A stretch of DNA of 64,000 bases from contig CM066051.1 in NCBI GenBank assembly GCA_033557465.1, positions 106,555,026-106,619,025 on the forward strand, in the 5' to 3' direction. Shown piece by piece: positions 33,313 to 45,300 of the stretch (position 1 is the stretch's first letter; each line of letters begins with the position of its first letter). Under the pieces are notes generated by a model. That model had not been told where the DNA came from and ran no database searches. It saw only the letters and a list, made by a program, of their open reading frames with translations. The DNA is from Ichthyophis bannanicus. Its lineage: Eukaryota; Chordata; Amphibia; Gymnophiona; Ichthyophiidae. The position numbers and the translations under genes are program-made.

Positions 33313-34226
33313 CAGAGGAAAGTGCTCAGTCATCACTCTGCTGGAAGGTTCCAGTAAAGAGCCACATGCCTTAGCCTTTCACTTCTAGGGCTGTCATCAT
33401 ACAGAAGAAATGCTCTGAGCTCCGCTCCCAGCTGTACAATCGCCGTTTAAAAGCATAAAGATCCATTCTTCAGGGACAAGAAATGCTTTAACATGCAATC
33501 CCCCTGACCAGATGGCCACCCTCTTGCTACTACTAGTGATGCCATGCAAACCCATAGAAATGACCGGTAGCCTTGGAGGGAGCTGCAGCCATGGCCAGTG
33601 CTGAAAGGGGGAAACGGGTCACCATAACAAAGCCATCAGGAGCCCATGTTCTGGGAGGTAACTGTGAAGTCCGTTCCCAGATTTCTGCCTGCTATGGTAT
33701 CTGCACTGCTCCTTTCAAATGGCTGACACAAGGACTACAAATACCACAATGCTCTGAGGTGTAAGTGCAATAACCAGGAGCAGTCCAAAGCTTTGTCATC
33801 TAGATCCAGGTTGTATGTTGGTTCTGCTTTTGTCATACACTAGATCTTCCCAGACCTGTCCTGAGGGTTGGCTTTCAGGATCTGCAAATTTTCAAACATA
33901 GAGCCTGCAGAGTTATTTCCTGCATCTTTTTTGGGAATCTTATGAGAACACAACTGGTTTGAGGGGTGGGGGGTACTATTTGGGGAAGGCGGTGGAGATA
34001 GAGCTCCAGATTCACTCAGCAGAACTGATGCACTGCATGCAGGGACTTTATAGACTTGTTTTACCTTGGGAATGCAATTCGGAAATTAGAACAAGGATTG
34101 ATCAATGCTGTTGGGCAAATCCAGAGCCAGTTGACAACTATAGGTGAACGTGCTCAGTTGGCTTTTCCAAAACCTATGGAGAAGGGGGTTAAGTTCCTAT
34201 GCCAGTTCCTTCCTTGTCTGATGTTA
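33313..34226. other. Non-coding, nothing recognised
   Basis: Single-copy-looking sequence between the gap and the satellite. No sacsin-like upstream exon is visible on the minus strand. A phrase ggactacaaataccacaatgc (33732-33752) resembles the other ZNF143/SBS-like phrases. Confidence 0.4.
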
Positions 34227-37200
34227 GCTGTGGGGGGGAGGGGTGGGGGTGAGGGCTAAAGCCTGGGATAAGCACAGAGGATCCTTAGTAGTGGGGGAGT
34301 GAGGGGTAAAGCCTGGGATAAGCGCAGAGGATCCTTAGCTGTGGGGGGAGTGAGGGCTAAAGCCTGGGATAAGCACAGAGGATCCTTAGCTGTGGGGGAG
34401 TGAGCGGTAAAGCCTGGGATAAGCACAGAGGGTCCTTAGCTGTGGGGGGAGTGAGGGGTAAAGCCTGGGATAAGCACAGAGGGTCCTTAGCTGTGGAGGG
34501 AGTGAGGGCTAAAGCCTGGGATAAGCACAGAGGATCCTTAGTTGTGGGGGAGTGAGGGGTAAAGCCTGGGATAAGCGCAGAGGATCCTTAGCTGTGGGGG
34601 GAGTGAGGGCTAAAGCCTGGGATAAGCGCAGAGGAACCTTCGCTGTGGGGGAGTGAGCGCGGTAAAGCATGGGATAAGCACAGAGGGTCCTTAGCTGTGG
34701 GGGGAGTGAGGGGTAAAGACTGAGATAAGCACAGAGATCTTTGCTGTGGGGGGTTAAGGGGTAAAGCCTGGGATAAGCACAGAGGATCCTTAGCTGTGGG
34801 GGGGAGCGAGGGGTAAAGCCTGGGATAAGCGCAGAGGATCCTTTAGCTGTGGGGGGGAGTGACAGGTAAAGCCTGGGATAAGTACAGAGGATCCTTAGCT
34901 GTGGGGGGAGTGAGGGGTAAAGCCTGGGATAAGCACAGAGGATCCTTAGCTGTGGGGAGGAGCGAGGGGTAAAGCCTGGGATAAGCACAGAGGAACCTTA
35001 GCTGTGGGGGAGAGAGGGGTAAAGCCAGAAATAAGCACTGAGGATCCATATCGGTGAGGGGTAAAGCCTGGAATAAGTACAGAGGATCCTTAGCTGTGGG
35101 GGGAGTGAGGGGTAAAGCCTGGGATAAGCACAAAGGATACTTAGCTTTGGGGGTAGTGAGGGGTAAAGCCTGGGATAAGCACAGAGGATCCTTAGCGGTG
35201 GGGTGTGTGAGGGGTAAAGTCTGGGATAAGCAAAGAGGATCCTTAGCTGTGGGGAGTGAGGGGTTAAGCCTGGGATAAGCACAAAGGATCTTTAGCGGTG
35301 GGGTGTGTGAGGGGTAAAGTCTGGGATAAGCACAGAGGATCCTTAGCTGTAGGGGTAAAGCCTCGGATAAGCACAGAGGATCCTTAGCTGTGGGAGAGTG
35401 AGGGTTAAACCTGGGATAAGCGCAGAGGATCCTTAGCTGTGGGGGAGTGAGGGGTAAAGCCTGGGATAAGCACAGAGGATCCTTAAGCGGTGAGGGGTAA
35501 GCCTCAGATAAGCACACAGGATCCTTAGCGGTGGGGTGTGTGAGGGGTAAAGTCTGGGATAAGCACAGAGGATCCTTAGAAGTGGGGATAGTGAGTGGTA
35601 AAGTCTGGGATAAACACAGAGGATCCTTAGCTGTGCGGGAAGTGAGGGGTAAAGCCTGGGATAAGCACAGAGGATCCTTAGCTTTGGGGGTAGTGAGGGG
35701 TAAAACCTGGGATAAGCACAGAGGAACCTTAGCTGTGGGGGGAGTGAGGGGTAAAACCTGGGGTAAGCACAGAGGATCCTTAGCTTTGGGGGTAGTGAGG
35801 GGTAAAGCCTGGGATAAGCACAGAGGATCCTTAGCGGTGAGGGTAAAGCCTGGGATAAGCACAGAGGATCCTTAGCGGTGAGGGTAAAGCCTTGGATAAG
35901 CACAGAGGATCCTTAGCAGTGGGGGAGTGAGGGTTAAAGCCTGGGATAAGCACAGAGGATCCTTAGCTGTGGGGGGAGTGAGTGAGGGGTAAAACCTGGG
36001 GTAAGCACAGAGGATCCTTAGCTTTGGGGGGAGTGAGGGGCAAAGCCTGGAATAAGCACAGAGGATCCTTAGCTGCTGGGGGGTGTGAGGGTAAAGCCTG
36101 GGATAAGCGCAGAGGATCCTTAGCTGCTGGGGGTGTGAGGGGTAAAGCCTGGGATAAGCGCAGAGGATTCTTAGCTGTGGGGGCGTGAGGGGTAAAGCCT
36201 GGGATAAGCGCAGAGGATCCTTAGCTGTGGGGGGGAGGGAGGGGTAAAGCCTGGGATAAGCGCAGAGGATCATTAGCTGTGGGGGGAGTGAGGGCTAAAG
36301 CCTGGGATAAGCACAGAGGATCATAAGCGGTGGGGAGTGAAGGGTAAAGCCTGGGATAAGCACAGAGGGTCCTTAGCTGTGGGGGGAGTGAGGGGTAAAG
36401 CCTGGGATAAGCACAGAGGATCTTTAGCTGTGGGGGGTGTAAGGGGTATAGCCTGGGATAAGCACAGAGGATCCTTAGCTGTGGGGGGGAGCGAGGGGTA
36501 AAGCCTGGGATAAGCGCAGAGGATCCTTAGCTGTGGGGAGGAGTGACAGGTAAAGCCTGGGATAAGTACAGAGGATCCTTAGCTGTGGGGGGAGTGAGGG
36601 GTAAAGCCTGGGATAAGCACAGAGGATCCTTAGCTGTGGGGGGGAGCGAGGGGTAAAGCCTGGGATAAGCACAGAGGATCCTTAGCTTTGGGGGAGTGAG
36701 GGGTAAAGCCTGAAATAAGCACAGAGGATCCTTAGCTGTGAGGGGTAAAGCCTGGAATAAGCACAGAGGATCCTTAGCTGTGGGGGGGAGTGAGGGGTAA
36801 AGCCTGGGATAAGCACAAAGGATACTTAGCTTTGGGGGTAGTGAGGGGTAAAGCCTGGGATAAGCACAGAGGATCCTTAGCGGTGGGGTGTGTGAGGGGT
36901 AAAGTCTGGGATAAGCAAAGAGGATCCTTAGCTGTGGGGAGTGAGGGGTTAAGCCTGGGATAAGCACAAAGGATCTTTAGCGGTGGGGTGTGTGAGGGGT
37001 AAAGTCTGGGATAAGCACAGAGGATCCTTAGCTGTAGGGGTAAAGCCTCGGATAAGCACAGAGGATCCTTAGCTGTGGGAGAGTGAGGGTTAAACCTGGG
37101 ATAAGCGCAGAGGATCCTTAGCTGTGGGGGGAGTGAGGGGTAAAGCCTGGGATAAGCACAGAGGATCCTTAGCGGTGAGGGGTAAAGCCTCAGATAAGCA

Positions 37201-40200
37201 CAGAGGATCCTTAGCTGTGGGGTGTGTGAGGGGTAAAGTCTGGGATAAGCACAGAGGATCCTTAGAAGTGGGGAGAGTGAGGGGTAAAGTCTGGGATAAA
37301 CACAGAGGATCCTTAGCTGTGGGGGAGTGAGGGGTAAAGCCTGGGATAAGCACAGAGGATCCTTAGCTTTGGGGGTAGTGAGGGGTAAAACCTGGGATAA
37401 GCACAGAGGAACCTTAGCTGTGGGGGGAGTGAGGGGTAAAACCTGGGGTAAGCACAGAGGATCCTTAGCTTTGGGGGTAGTGAGGGGTAAAGCCTGGGAT
37501 AAGCACAGAGGATCCTTAGCGGTGAGGGTAAAGCCTGGGATAAGCACAGAGGATCCTTAGCGGTGTGGGTAAAGCCTTGGATAAGCACAGAGGATCCTTA
37601 GCAGTGGGGGAGTGAGGGGTAAAGCCTGGGATAAGCACAGAGGATCCTTAGCTGTGGGGGGAGTGAGGGGTAAAACCTGGGGTAAGCACAGAGGATCCTT
37701 AGCTTTGGGGGGAGTGAGGGGCAAAGCCTGGAATAAGCACAGAGGATCCTTAGCTGCTGGGGGTGTGAGGGGTAAAGCCTGGGATAAGCGCAGAGGATCC
37801 TTAGCTGCTGGGGGTGTGAGGGGTAAAGCCTGGGATAAGCGCAGAGGATTCTTAGCTGTGGTGGAGTGAGGGGTAAAGCCTGGGATAAGCGCAGAGGATC
37901 CTTAGCTGTGGGGGGAGTGAGGGGTAAAGCCTGGGATAAGCACAGAGGATCCTTAGCTGTGGGGGGAGTGAGGGGTAAAGCCTGGGATAAGCACAGAGGA
38001 TCCTTAGCTGGGGGGGGAGTGAGGGGTAAAGCCTGGGATAAGCGCAGAGGATCCTTAGCTGTGGGGGGAGAGTGAGGGCTAAAGCCTGGGATAAGCACAG
38101 AGGATCCTTAGCTGTGGGGGAGTGAGGGGTAAAGCCTGGGATAAGCACAGAGGGTCCTTAGCTGTGGGGGAGTGAGGGGTAAAGCCTGGGATAAGCACAG
38201 CAGATCTTTAGCTGTGGGGGGTGTACGGGGTATAGCCTGGGATAAGCACAGAGGATCCTTAGCTGTGGGGGGAGTGAGGGCTAAAGCCTGGGATAAGCAC
38301 AGAGGATCCTTAGCTGTGGGGGGGAGTGACGGGTAAAGCCTGGGATAAGCACAGAGGATCCTTAGCTGTGGGGGGAGTGAGGGGTAAAGCCTGGAATAAG
38401 CACAGAGGATCCTTAGCTGTGGGGGGGGGGGGAGTGAGGGATAAAGCCTGGGAAAAGCACAGAGGATCCTTTGCTTTGGGGGTAGTGAGGGGTAAAACCT
38501 GGGATAAGCACAGAGGATCCTTAGCTTTGGGGGTAGTGAGGGGTAAAACCTGGGATAAGCACAGAGGATCCTTAGCTGTGGGGGGAGTGAGGGGTAAAAC
38601 CTGGGGTAAGCACAGAGGATCCTTAGCTTTGGGGGTAGTGAGGGGTAAAGCCTGGGATAAGCACAGAGGATCCTTAGCGGTGAGGGTAAAGCCTGGGATA
38701 AGCACAGAGGATCCTTAGCGGTGAGGGTAAAGCCTTGGATAAGCACAGAGGATCCTTAGCAGTGGGGGAGTGAGGGGTAAAGCCTGGGATAAGCACAGAG
38801 GATCCTTAGCTGTGGGGGGAGTGAGGGGTAAAACCTGGGGTAAGCACAGAGGATCCTTAGCTTTGGGGGGAGTGAGGGGCAAAGCCTGGAATAAGCACAG
38901 AGGATCCTTAGCTGGGGGGTGTGAGGGGTAAAGCCTGGGATAAGCGCAGAGGATCCTTAGCTGCTGGGGGTGTGAGGGGTAAAGCCTGGGATAAGCGCAG
39001 AGGATTCTTAGCTGTGGGGGAGTGAGGGGTAAAGCCTGGGATAAGCGCAGAGGATCCTTAGCTGTGGGGGAGAGGGAGGGGTAAAGCCTGGGATAAGCAC
39101 AGAGGATCCTTAGCTGTGGGGGGAGTGAGGGGTAAAGCCTGGGATAAGCACAGAGGATCCTTAGCTGTGCGGGGAGTGAGGGGTAAAGCCTGGGATAAGC
39201 ACAGAGGATCCTTAGCTGTGGGGGGAGTGAGGGGTAAATTCTGGGATAAGCACAGAGGATTCTTAGCTGTGGGGGGAGTGAGGGGTATAGCCTGGGATAA
39301 GCACAGAGGATCCTTAGCTGTGGGGGAGTGAGGGGTAAAATCTGGGATAAGCACAGAGGATTCTTAGCTGTGGGGGAGTGAGGGGTAAAACCTGGGGTAA
39401 GCACAGAGGATGCTTAGCTTTGGGGGTAGTGAGGGGTAAAGCCTGGGATAAGCACAGAGGATCCTTAGCGGTGAGGGTAAAGCCTGGGATAAGCACAGAG
39501 GATCCTTAGCGGTGAGGGTAAAGCCTTGGATAAGCACAGAGGATCCTTAGCAGTGGGGGAGTGAGGGGTAAAGCCTGGGATAAGCACAGAGGATCCTTAG
39601 CTGTGGGGGGAGTGAGGGGTAAAGCCTGGGATAAGCACAGAGGATCCTTAGCTGTGGGGGGAGTGAGGGGTAAAGTCTGGGATAAGCACAGAGGATTCTT
39701 AGCTGTGGGGGGAGTGAGGGGTATAGCCTGGGATAAGCACAGAGGATCCTTAGCTGTGGGGGAGTGAGGGGTAAAGTCTGGGATAAGCACAGAGGATTAT
39801 TAGCTGTGGGGGAGTAAGGGGTAAAGCCTGGGATAAGCACAGAGGATCTTTAGCTCTGGGGGGTGTAAGGGGTATAGGCTGGGATAAGCACAGAGGATCC
39901 TTAGCGGTGAGGGTAAAGCCTGGGATAAGCGCAGAGGATCCTTAGCTGTGGGGGGGAGTGACGGGTAAAGCCTGGGATAAGCACAGAGGATCCTTAGCTG
40001 TGAGGGGTATAGCCTGGGATAAGCACAGAGGATCCTTAGCTGTGGGGGAGTGAGGGGTAAAGTCTGGGATAAGCACAGAGGATTCTTAGCTGTGGGGGAG
40101 TGAGGGGTAAAACCTGGGGTAAGCACAGAGGATGCTTAGCTTTGGGGGTAGTGAGGGGTAAAGCCTGGGATAAGCACAGAGGATCCTTAGCGGTGAGGGT

Positions 40201-40385
40201 AAAGCCTGGGATAAGCACAGAGGATCCTTAGCGGTGGGGGAGTGAGGGGTAAAGCCTGGGATAAGCACAGAGGATCCTTAGCTGTGGGGGGAGTGAGGGG
40301 TAAAACCTGGGGTAAGCACAGAGGATCCTTAGCTTTGGGGGGAGTGAGGGGCAAAGCCTGGAATAAGCACAGAGGATCCTTAGCT
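34227..40385 (+). repeat. 50/51-bp satellite array, left part
   Basis: Tandem units of about 50-51 bp with consensus parts ggatccttagctgtgg, (g)n-agtgaggggtaaagcc and tgggataagcacaga. Each unit usually carries a BamHI site. Shorter variants of about 40-42 bp lack the gtggggg-agt part. A higher-order repeat of about 1,685 bp is visible: distinctive variants recur at 34857/36543, 35123/36807 and 35228/36913. The units are open in several frames on both strands because 51 is a multiple of 3, giving 17-residue peptide repeats with no sign of a real gene. Confidence 0.97.
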
Positions 40386-41564
40386 AAGCACTGGCAAGTT
40401 AAATGCAAAGCATTGATAAGGCAGGCAAAGCGGGAATTTGAGAAGAAACTTGCTACGGAAGCAAAAACACGAAATAAAGACTTTTTCAAGTACATTCGTA
40501 GCAAAAGGCCTGTGAGAGAGTCAATTGGACCATTAGATGATAGAGGGGTAAAAGGGGCAGTAAGAGGAGACAAGGCTATAGCAGAGAGACTGAATGAATT
40601 CTTTGCTTCGGTCTTTACTGAGGAAGATGTAGGGGTGTTACCCAAGACTGAAGTGGTATTTAAAGGTGATACTGCAGAGGAATTGAGAGAAATATCGCTA
40701 CACCGGGAAGATATATTACAACTATTTGATAAACTGAATAGTAGCAAATCACCTGGACCGGATGGTATACATCCCAGAGTGTTGAAAGAACTGAAATATG
40801 AGATTGCAGACCTGTTATTGGTAATCTGTGAACTTTCATTAAAATCATCTGTAATACCTGAAGATTGGAGGGTCGCCAACGTAACACCAATTTTTAAAAA
40901 GGGTTCCAGGGGTGACCCGGGAAATTACAGACCGGTGAGCCTGACGTCAGTACCAGGGAAAATGGTAGAAGCCATCATAAAGAACAAACTGACACAGCAT
41001 GTAGATAGTCATGGCCTAATGGGAGACAGCCAACATGGCTTTAGACAAGGCAGATCTTGTCTTACTAATCTGATCTGTTTTTTTGAAGGTGTGCATAAAC
41101 AGGTAGACAAAGGTGAGTCGGTTGATATAGTGTATCTGGACTTTCAGAAAGCTTTTGACAAGGTCCCCCATCAGAGACTTTTGGCGAAGCTAAAAAGTCA
41201 TGGGATAGGAGGCAGTGTACTATTGTGGATCGGGAACTGGTTAAAAGATAGAAAGCAGAGGGTAGGGCTAAATGGCCAATATTCCCAATGGAAAAAGGTG
41301 AATAGTGGAGTACCCCAGGGATCTGTACTGGGTCCGCTACTTTTTGACATATTCATAAATGACCTGGAAAAGGGAATAACTAGTGAGGTAATCAAATTTG
41401 CAGATGACACAAAACTGTTTAAAGTTGTTAAAACCCAAGAGGATTGTGGAAAACTGCAGGAGGATCTGGATAAATTGGAAGACTGGGCATCCAAATGGCA
41501 GATGAAATTTAATGTGGACAAGTGCAAAGTTATGCACCTAGGAAAAGAACAACCCACACTATAG
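40386..41564 (+). pseudogene. CR1 ORF2 reverse transcriptase, 5' truncated
   Basis: About 390 codons of open CR1-type RT follow directly from satellite sequence in frame, so the apparent ATG upstream lies in the satellite and is not the element's start. Motifs seen are SSKSPGPDGIHPRVLK, WRVANVTPIFKKG, YRPVSLTSVPGK, GFRQGRSCLTNL, the catalytic aspartate in VYLDFQKAFDKVPH, SGVPQGSVLGPLLF and an intact active-site box IKFADDTKLF. The frame stops after KCKVMHLGKEQPTL. The continuation is in another frame from 41572. Confidence 0.9.
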
Positions 41565-41571
41565 TTACAAG

Positions 41572-42210
41572 ATGCAAGGCTCCACATTAGAAACCACCAC
41601 CCAGGAAAAAGATTTAGGAGTCATCGTGGATAACATGTTAAAACCCTCCGCCCAGTGTGCAGCGGCGGCCAAGAAAGCAAATAGAATGCTAGGTATCCTA
41701 AGGAAAGGGATGGAGAATAAAACAAAGGATATTATAATGCCTCTGTATCGCTCCATGGTACGACCGCACCTTGAATATTGTGTGCAATTCTGGTCACCGT
41801 ATCTTAAAAAGGACATAGAGTTATTAGAAAAAGTACAGAGAAGAGCCACCAAATTGGTGAAGGGATGGAAGGCTACTCCTATGAAGAGAGGCTAAAAAGG
41901 TTAGGGCTCTTTAACCTAGAAAAGAGGCGGCTGAGGGGAGATATGATAGAGGTGTATAAATTAATGAATGGAGTGGAACGGATAAACGTGGATAAATTGT
42001 TTACGCTATCAGAATATAGAAGGACTAGGGGCATGTAATGAAGCTACAGGGTAAACTATTTAAGACAAATAGGAGAAAATATTTCTTCTCTCAACGTGTA
42101 ATCAAACTCTGGAATCTGTTACCGGAGGATGTAGTAAGGGCTGTTAGTATAGCTGGGTTTAAAAAAGGTTTGGACAAGTTCCTGGAGGAAAGGTCCATAA
42201 ACCACTATTA
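41572..42210 (+). pseudogene. CR1 ORF2 C-terminal part, frame-broken
   Basis: Begins with LETTTQEKDLGVIVDN and carries IMPLYRSMVRPHLEYCVQFW, then breaks frame near 41870. Further pieces (YEERLKRLGLFNLEKRRLRG, KYFFSQRVIKLWNSLPEDVV, FKKGLDKFLEE) follow in other frames to about 42210. These are standard CR1 thumb/C-terminal sequences. Confidence 0.85.
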
Positions 42211-42383
42211 AAAAGGGACCCAGGATATCAATGCTTGGCCTAGTACAAGCACTGCAGAACCTGTGTCTTTTGGGGAAACTGCTAGGTACGTATGACCTAG
42301 ATTGGCCACTGTTGGAAACAGGATACTGGGCTTGATGGACCTCGGTCTGACCCAGTATGGCATTTCTTATGTTCTTATGTTCT

Positions 42384-45300
42384 TAGCTGCTGGGGCTGTG
42401 AGGGGTAAAGCCTGGGATAAGCGCAGAGGATCCTTAGCTGCTGGGGGTGTGAGGGGTAAAGCCTGGGATAAGCGCACAGGATTCTTAGCTGTGGGGGAGT
42501 GAGGGGTAAAGCCTGGGATAAGCGCAGAGGATCCTTAGCTGTGGGGGGGAGTGTGGGGTAAAGCCTGGACTAAGCACAGAGGATCCTTAGCTGTGGGGGG
42601 AGTGAGGGGTAAAGCCTGGGATAAGCACAGAGGATCCTTAGCTGTGGGGGGAGTGAGGGGTAAAGCCTGGGATAAGCACAGAGGATCCTTAGCTGTGGGG
42701 GGAGTGAGGGGTAAAGTCTGGGATAAGCACAGAGGATTCTTAGCTGTGGGGGGAGTGAGGGGTATAGCCTGGGATAAGCACAGAGGATCCTTAGCTGTGG
42801 GGGAGTGAGGGGTAAAGTCTGGGATAAGCACAGAGGATTATTAGCTGTGGGGGAGTAAGGGGTAAAGCCTGGGATAAGCACAGAGGATCCTTAGCTGTGG
42901 GGGAGTAAGGGGTATAGCCTGGGATAAGCACAGAGGATCCTTAGCTGTGGGGGAGTAAGGGGTAAAGCCTGAGATAAGCACAGAGGATCCTTAGCTGTGG
43001 GGGAGTAAGGGGTATAGCCTGGGATAAGCACAGAGGATCCTTAGTTGTGGGGGAGTGAGGGGTAAAGTCTGGGATAAGCACAGAGGATCCTTAGCAGTGG
43101 GGGAGTGAGGGGTAAAGCCTGTGCTAAGCACAGAGGACCCTTAGCTTGGGGGGAGTGAGGGGTAAAGCCTGGGATAAGCACAGATGATCCTTAGCAGTGG
43201 GGAGAGTGAGGGGTAAAGCCTGGGATAAGCACAGAGGATCCTTAGCGCTGAGGGGTAAAGCCTTGGATAAGCACAGAAGATCCTTAGCAGTGGGGAGAGT
43301 GAGGGGTAAAACCTGGGATAAGCACAGAGGATCCTTAGCTGTGGGGGAGTGAGGCGTAAAGCCTGGGATAAGCACAGAGGATCCTTAGCTGTGGGGGGAG
43401 TGAGGGGTAAAACCTGGGATAAGCACAGAGGATCCTTAGCTGTGGGGGAGTGAGGGGTAAAGCCTGGGATAAGCACAGAGGATCCTTAGCTGTGGGGGGA
43501 GTGAGGGGTAAAACCTGGTATAAGCACAGAGGATCCTTAGCTGTGGGGGGAGTGAGGGGTAAAACCTGGGATAAGCACAGAGGATCCTTAGCTGTGGGGG
43601 AATGAGGGGTAAAGCCTGGGATAAGCACAGAGGATCCTTAGCTGTGGGGGAGTGAGGGGTAAAACCTGGGATAAGCACAGAGGATCCTTAGCTGTGGGGG
43701 GAGTGAGGGGTAAAGCCTGGAATACACACAGAGGATCCTTAGCTGTGGGGGGAGTGAGGGGTAAAGCCTGGGATAAGCACAAAGGATCCTTAGCTTTGGG
43801 GGGAGTGTGGGGTAAAGCCTGGGATAAGCACAGAGGATCCTTAGCTGTGGGGGAGTGAGGGGTAAAGCCTGGGATAAGCACAGAGGGTCTTTAGCTGTGG
43901 GGGGAGTGAGGGGTAAAGCCTGGGATAAGCACAGAGGATCTTTAGCTCTGGGGGGTGTAAGGGGTATAGCCTGGGATAAGCACAGAGGATCCTTAGCTGT
44001 GGGGGGGAGCGAGGGGTAAAGCCTGGGATAAGCGCAGAGGATCCTTAGCTGTGGGGGGGAGTGACGGGTAAAGCCTGGGATAAGCACAGAGGATCCTTAG
44101 CTATGGGGGAGTGAGGGGTAAAGCCTGGGATAAGCACAGAGGATCCTGAGCGGTGGGGTGTGTGAGGGGTAAAGTCTGGGATAAGCACAGAGGATCCTTA
44201 GCTGTGGGGAGTGAGGGGTTAAGCCTGGGATAAGCACAGAGGATCTTTAGCGGTGGGGTGTGTGAGGGGTAAAGTCTGGGATAAGCACAGAGGATCCTTA
44301 GCTGTAGGGGTAAAGCTTCTGATAAGCACAGAGGATCCTTAGCTGTGGGAGAGTGAGGGTTAAACCTGGGATAAGCGCAGAGGATCCTTAGCTGTGGGGG
44401 GAGTGAGGGGTAAAGCCTGGGTTAAGCACAGAGGATCCTTAGCGGTGAGGGGTAAAGCCTCAGATAAGCACTGAGGATCCTTAGCTGTGCGGTGTGTGAG
44501 GGGTAAAGTCTGGGATAAGCACAGAGGATCCTTAGAAGTGGGGAGAGTGAGGGGTAAAGTCTGGGATAAACACAGAGGATCCTTAGCTGTGGGGGAGTGA
44601 GGGGTAAAGCCTGGGATAAGCACAGAGGATCCTTAGCTTTGGGGGTAGTGAGGGGTAAAACCTGAGATAAGCACAGAGGATCCTTAGCTGTGGGGGGAGT
44701 GAGGGGTAAAACCTGGGGTAAGCACAGAGGATCCTTAGCTTTGGGGGTAGTGAGGGGTAAAGCCTGGGATAAGCACAGAGGATCCTTAGCGGTGAGGGTA
44801 AAGCCTGGGATAAGCACAGAGGATCCTTAGCGGTGAGGGTAAAGCCTTGGATAAGCACAGAGGATCCTTAGCAGTGGGGGAGTGAGAGGTAAGGCCTGGG
44901 ATAAGCACAGAGGATCCTTAGCTGTGGGGGGAGTGAGTGGTAAAGCCTGGGATAAGCACAGAGGATCCTTAGCTTTGGGGGGAGTGAGGGGCAAAGCCTG
45001 GAATAAGCACAGAGGATCCTTAGCTGCTGGGGGTGTGAGGGGTAAAGCCTGGGATAAGCGCAGAGGATCCTTAGCTGCTGGGGGTGTGAGGGGTAAAGCC
45101 TGGGATTAGCGCAGAGGATCCTTAGCTGTGGGGGGAGGGAGGGGTAAAGCCTGGGATAAGCACAGAGGATCCTTAACTGTGGGGGGGAGGGAGGGGTAAA
45201 GCCTGGGATAAGCACAGAGGATCCTTAGCTGTGGGGGGAGTGAGGGATAAAGCCTGGGATAAGCACAGAGGATCCTTAGCTGTGGGGGGAGTGAGGGGTA

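Larger units (their letters stand above)
40386..42383 (+). mobile_element. 5'-truncated CR1-type LINE inserted in the satellite
   Basis: Interrupts the satellite between ttagct (ending 40385) and agctgctgggg (from about 42384). The 3' end reads ggtctgacccagtatggca, then repeated cttatgtt octamers, the CR1-type tail. The endonuclease part is missing. It is on the same strand as drawn for the satellite unit. Confidence 0.95.

Noticed and set aside
32634..33374. ORFs running through the N block
   Set aside because: They exist only because N codons are not read as stops.
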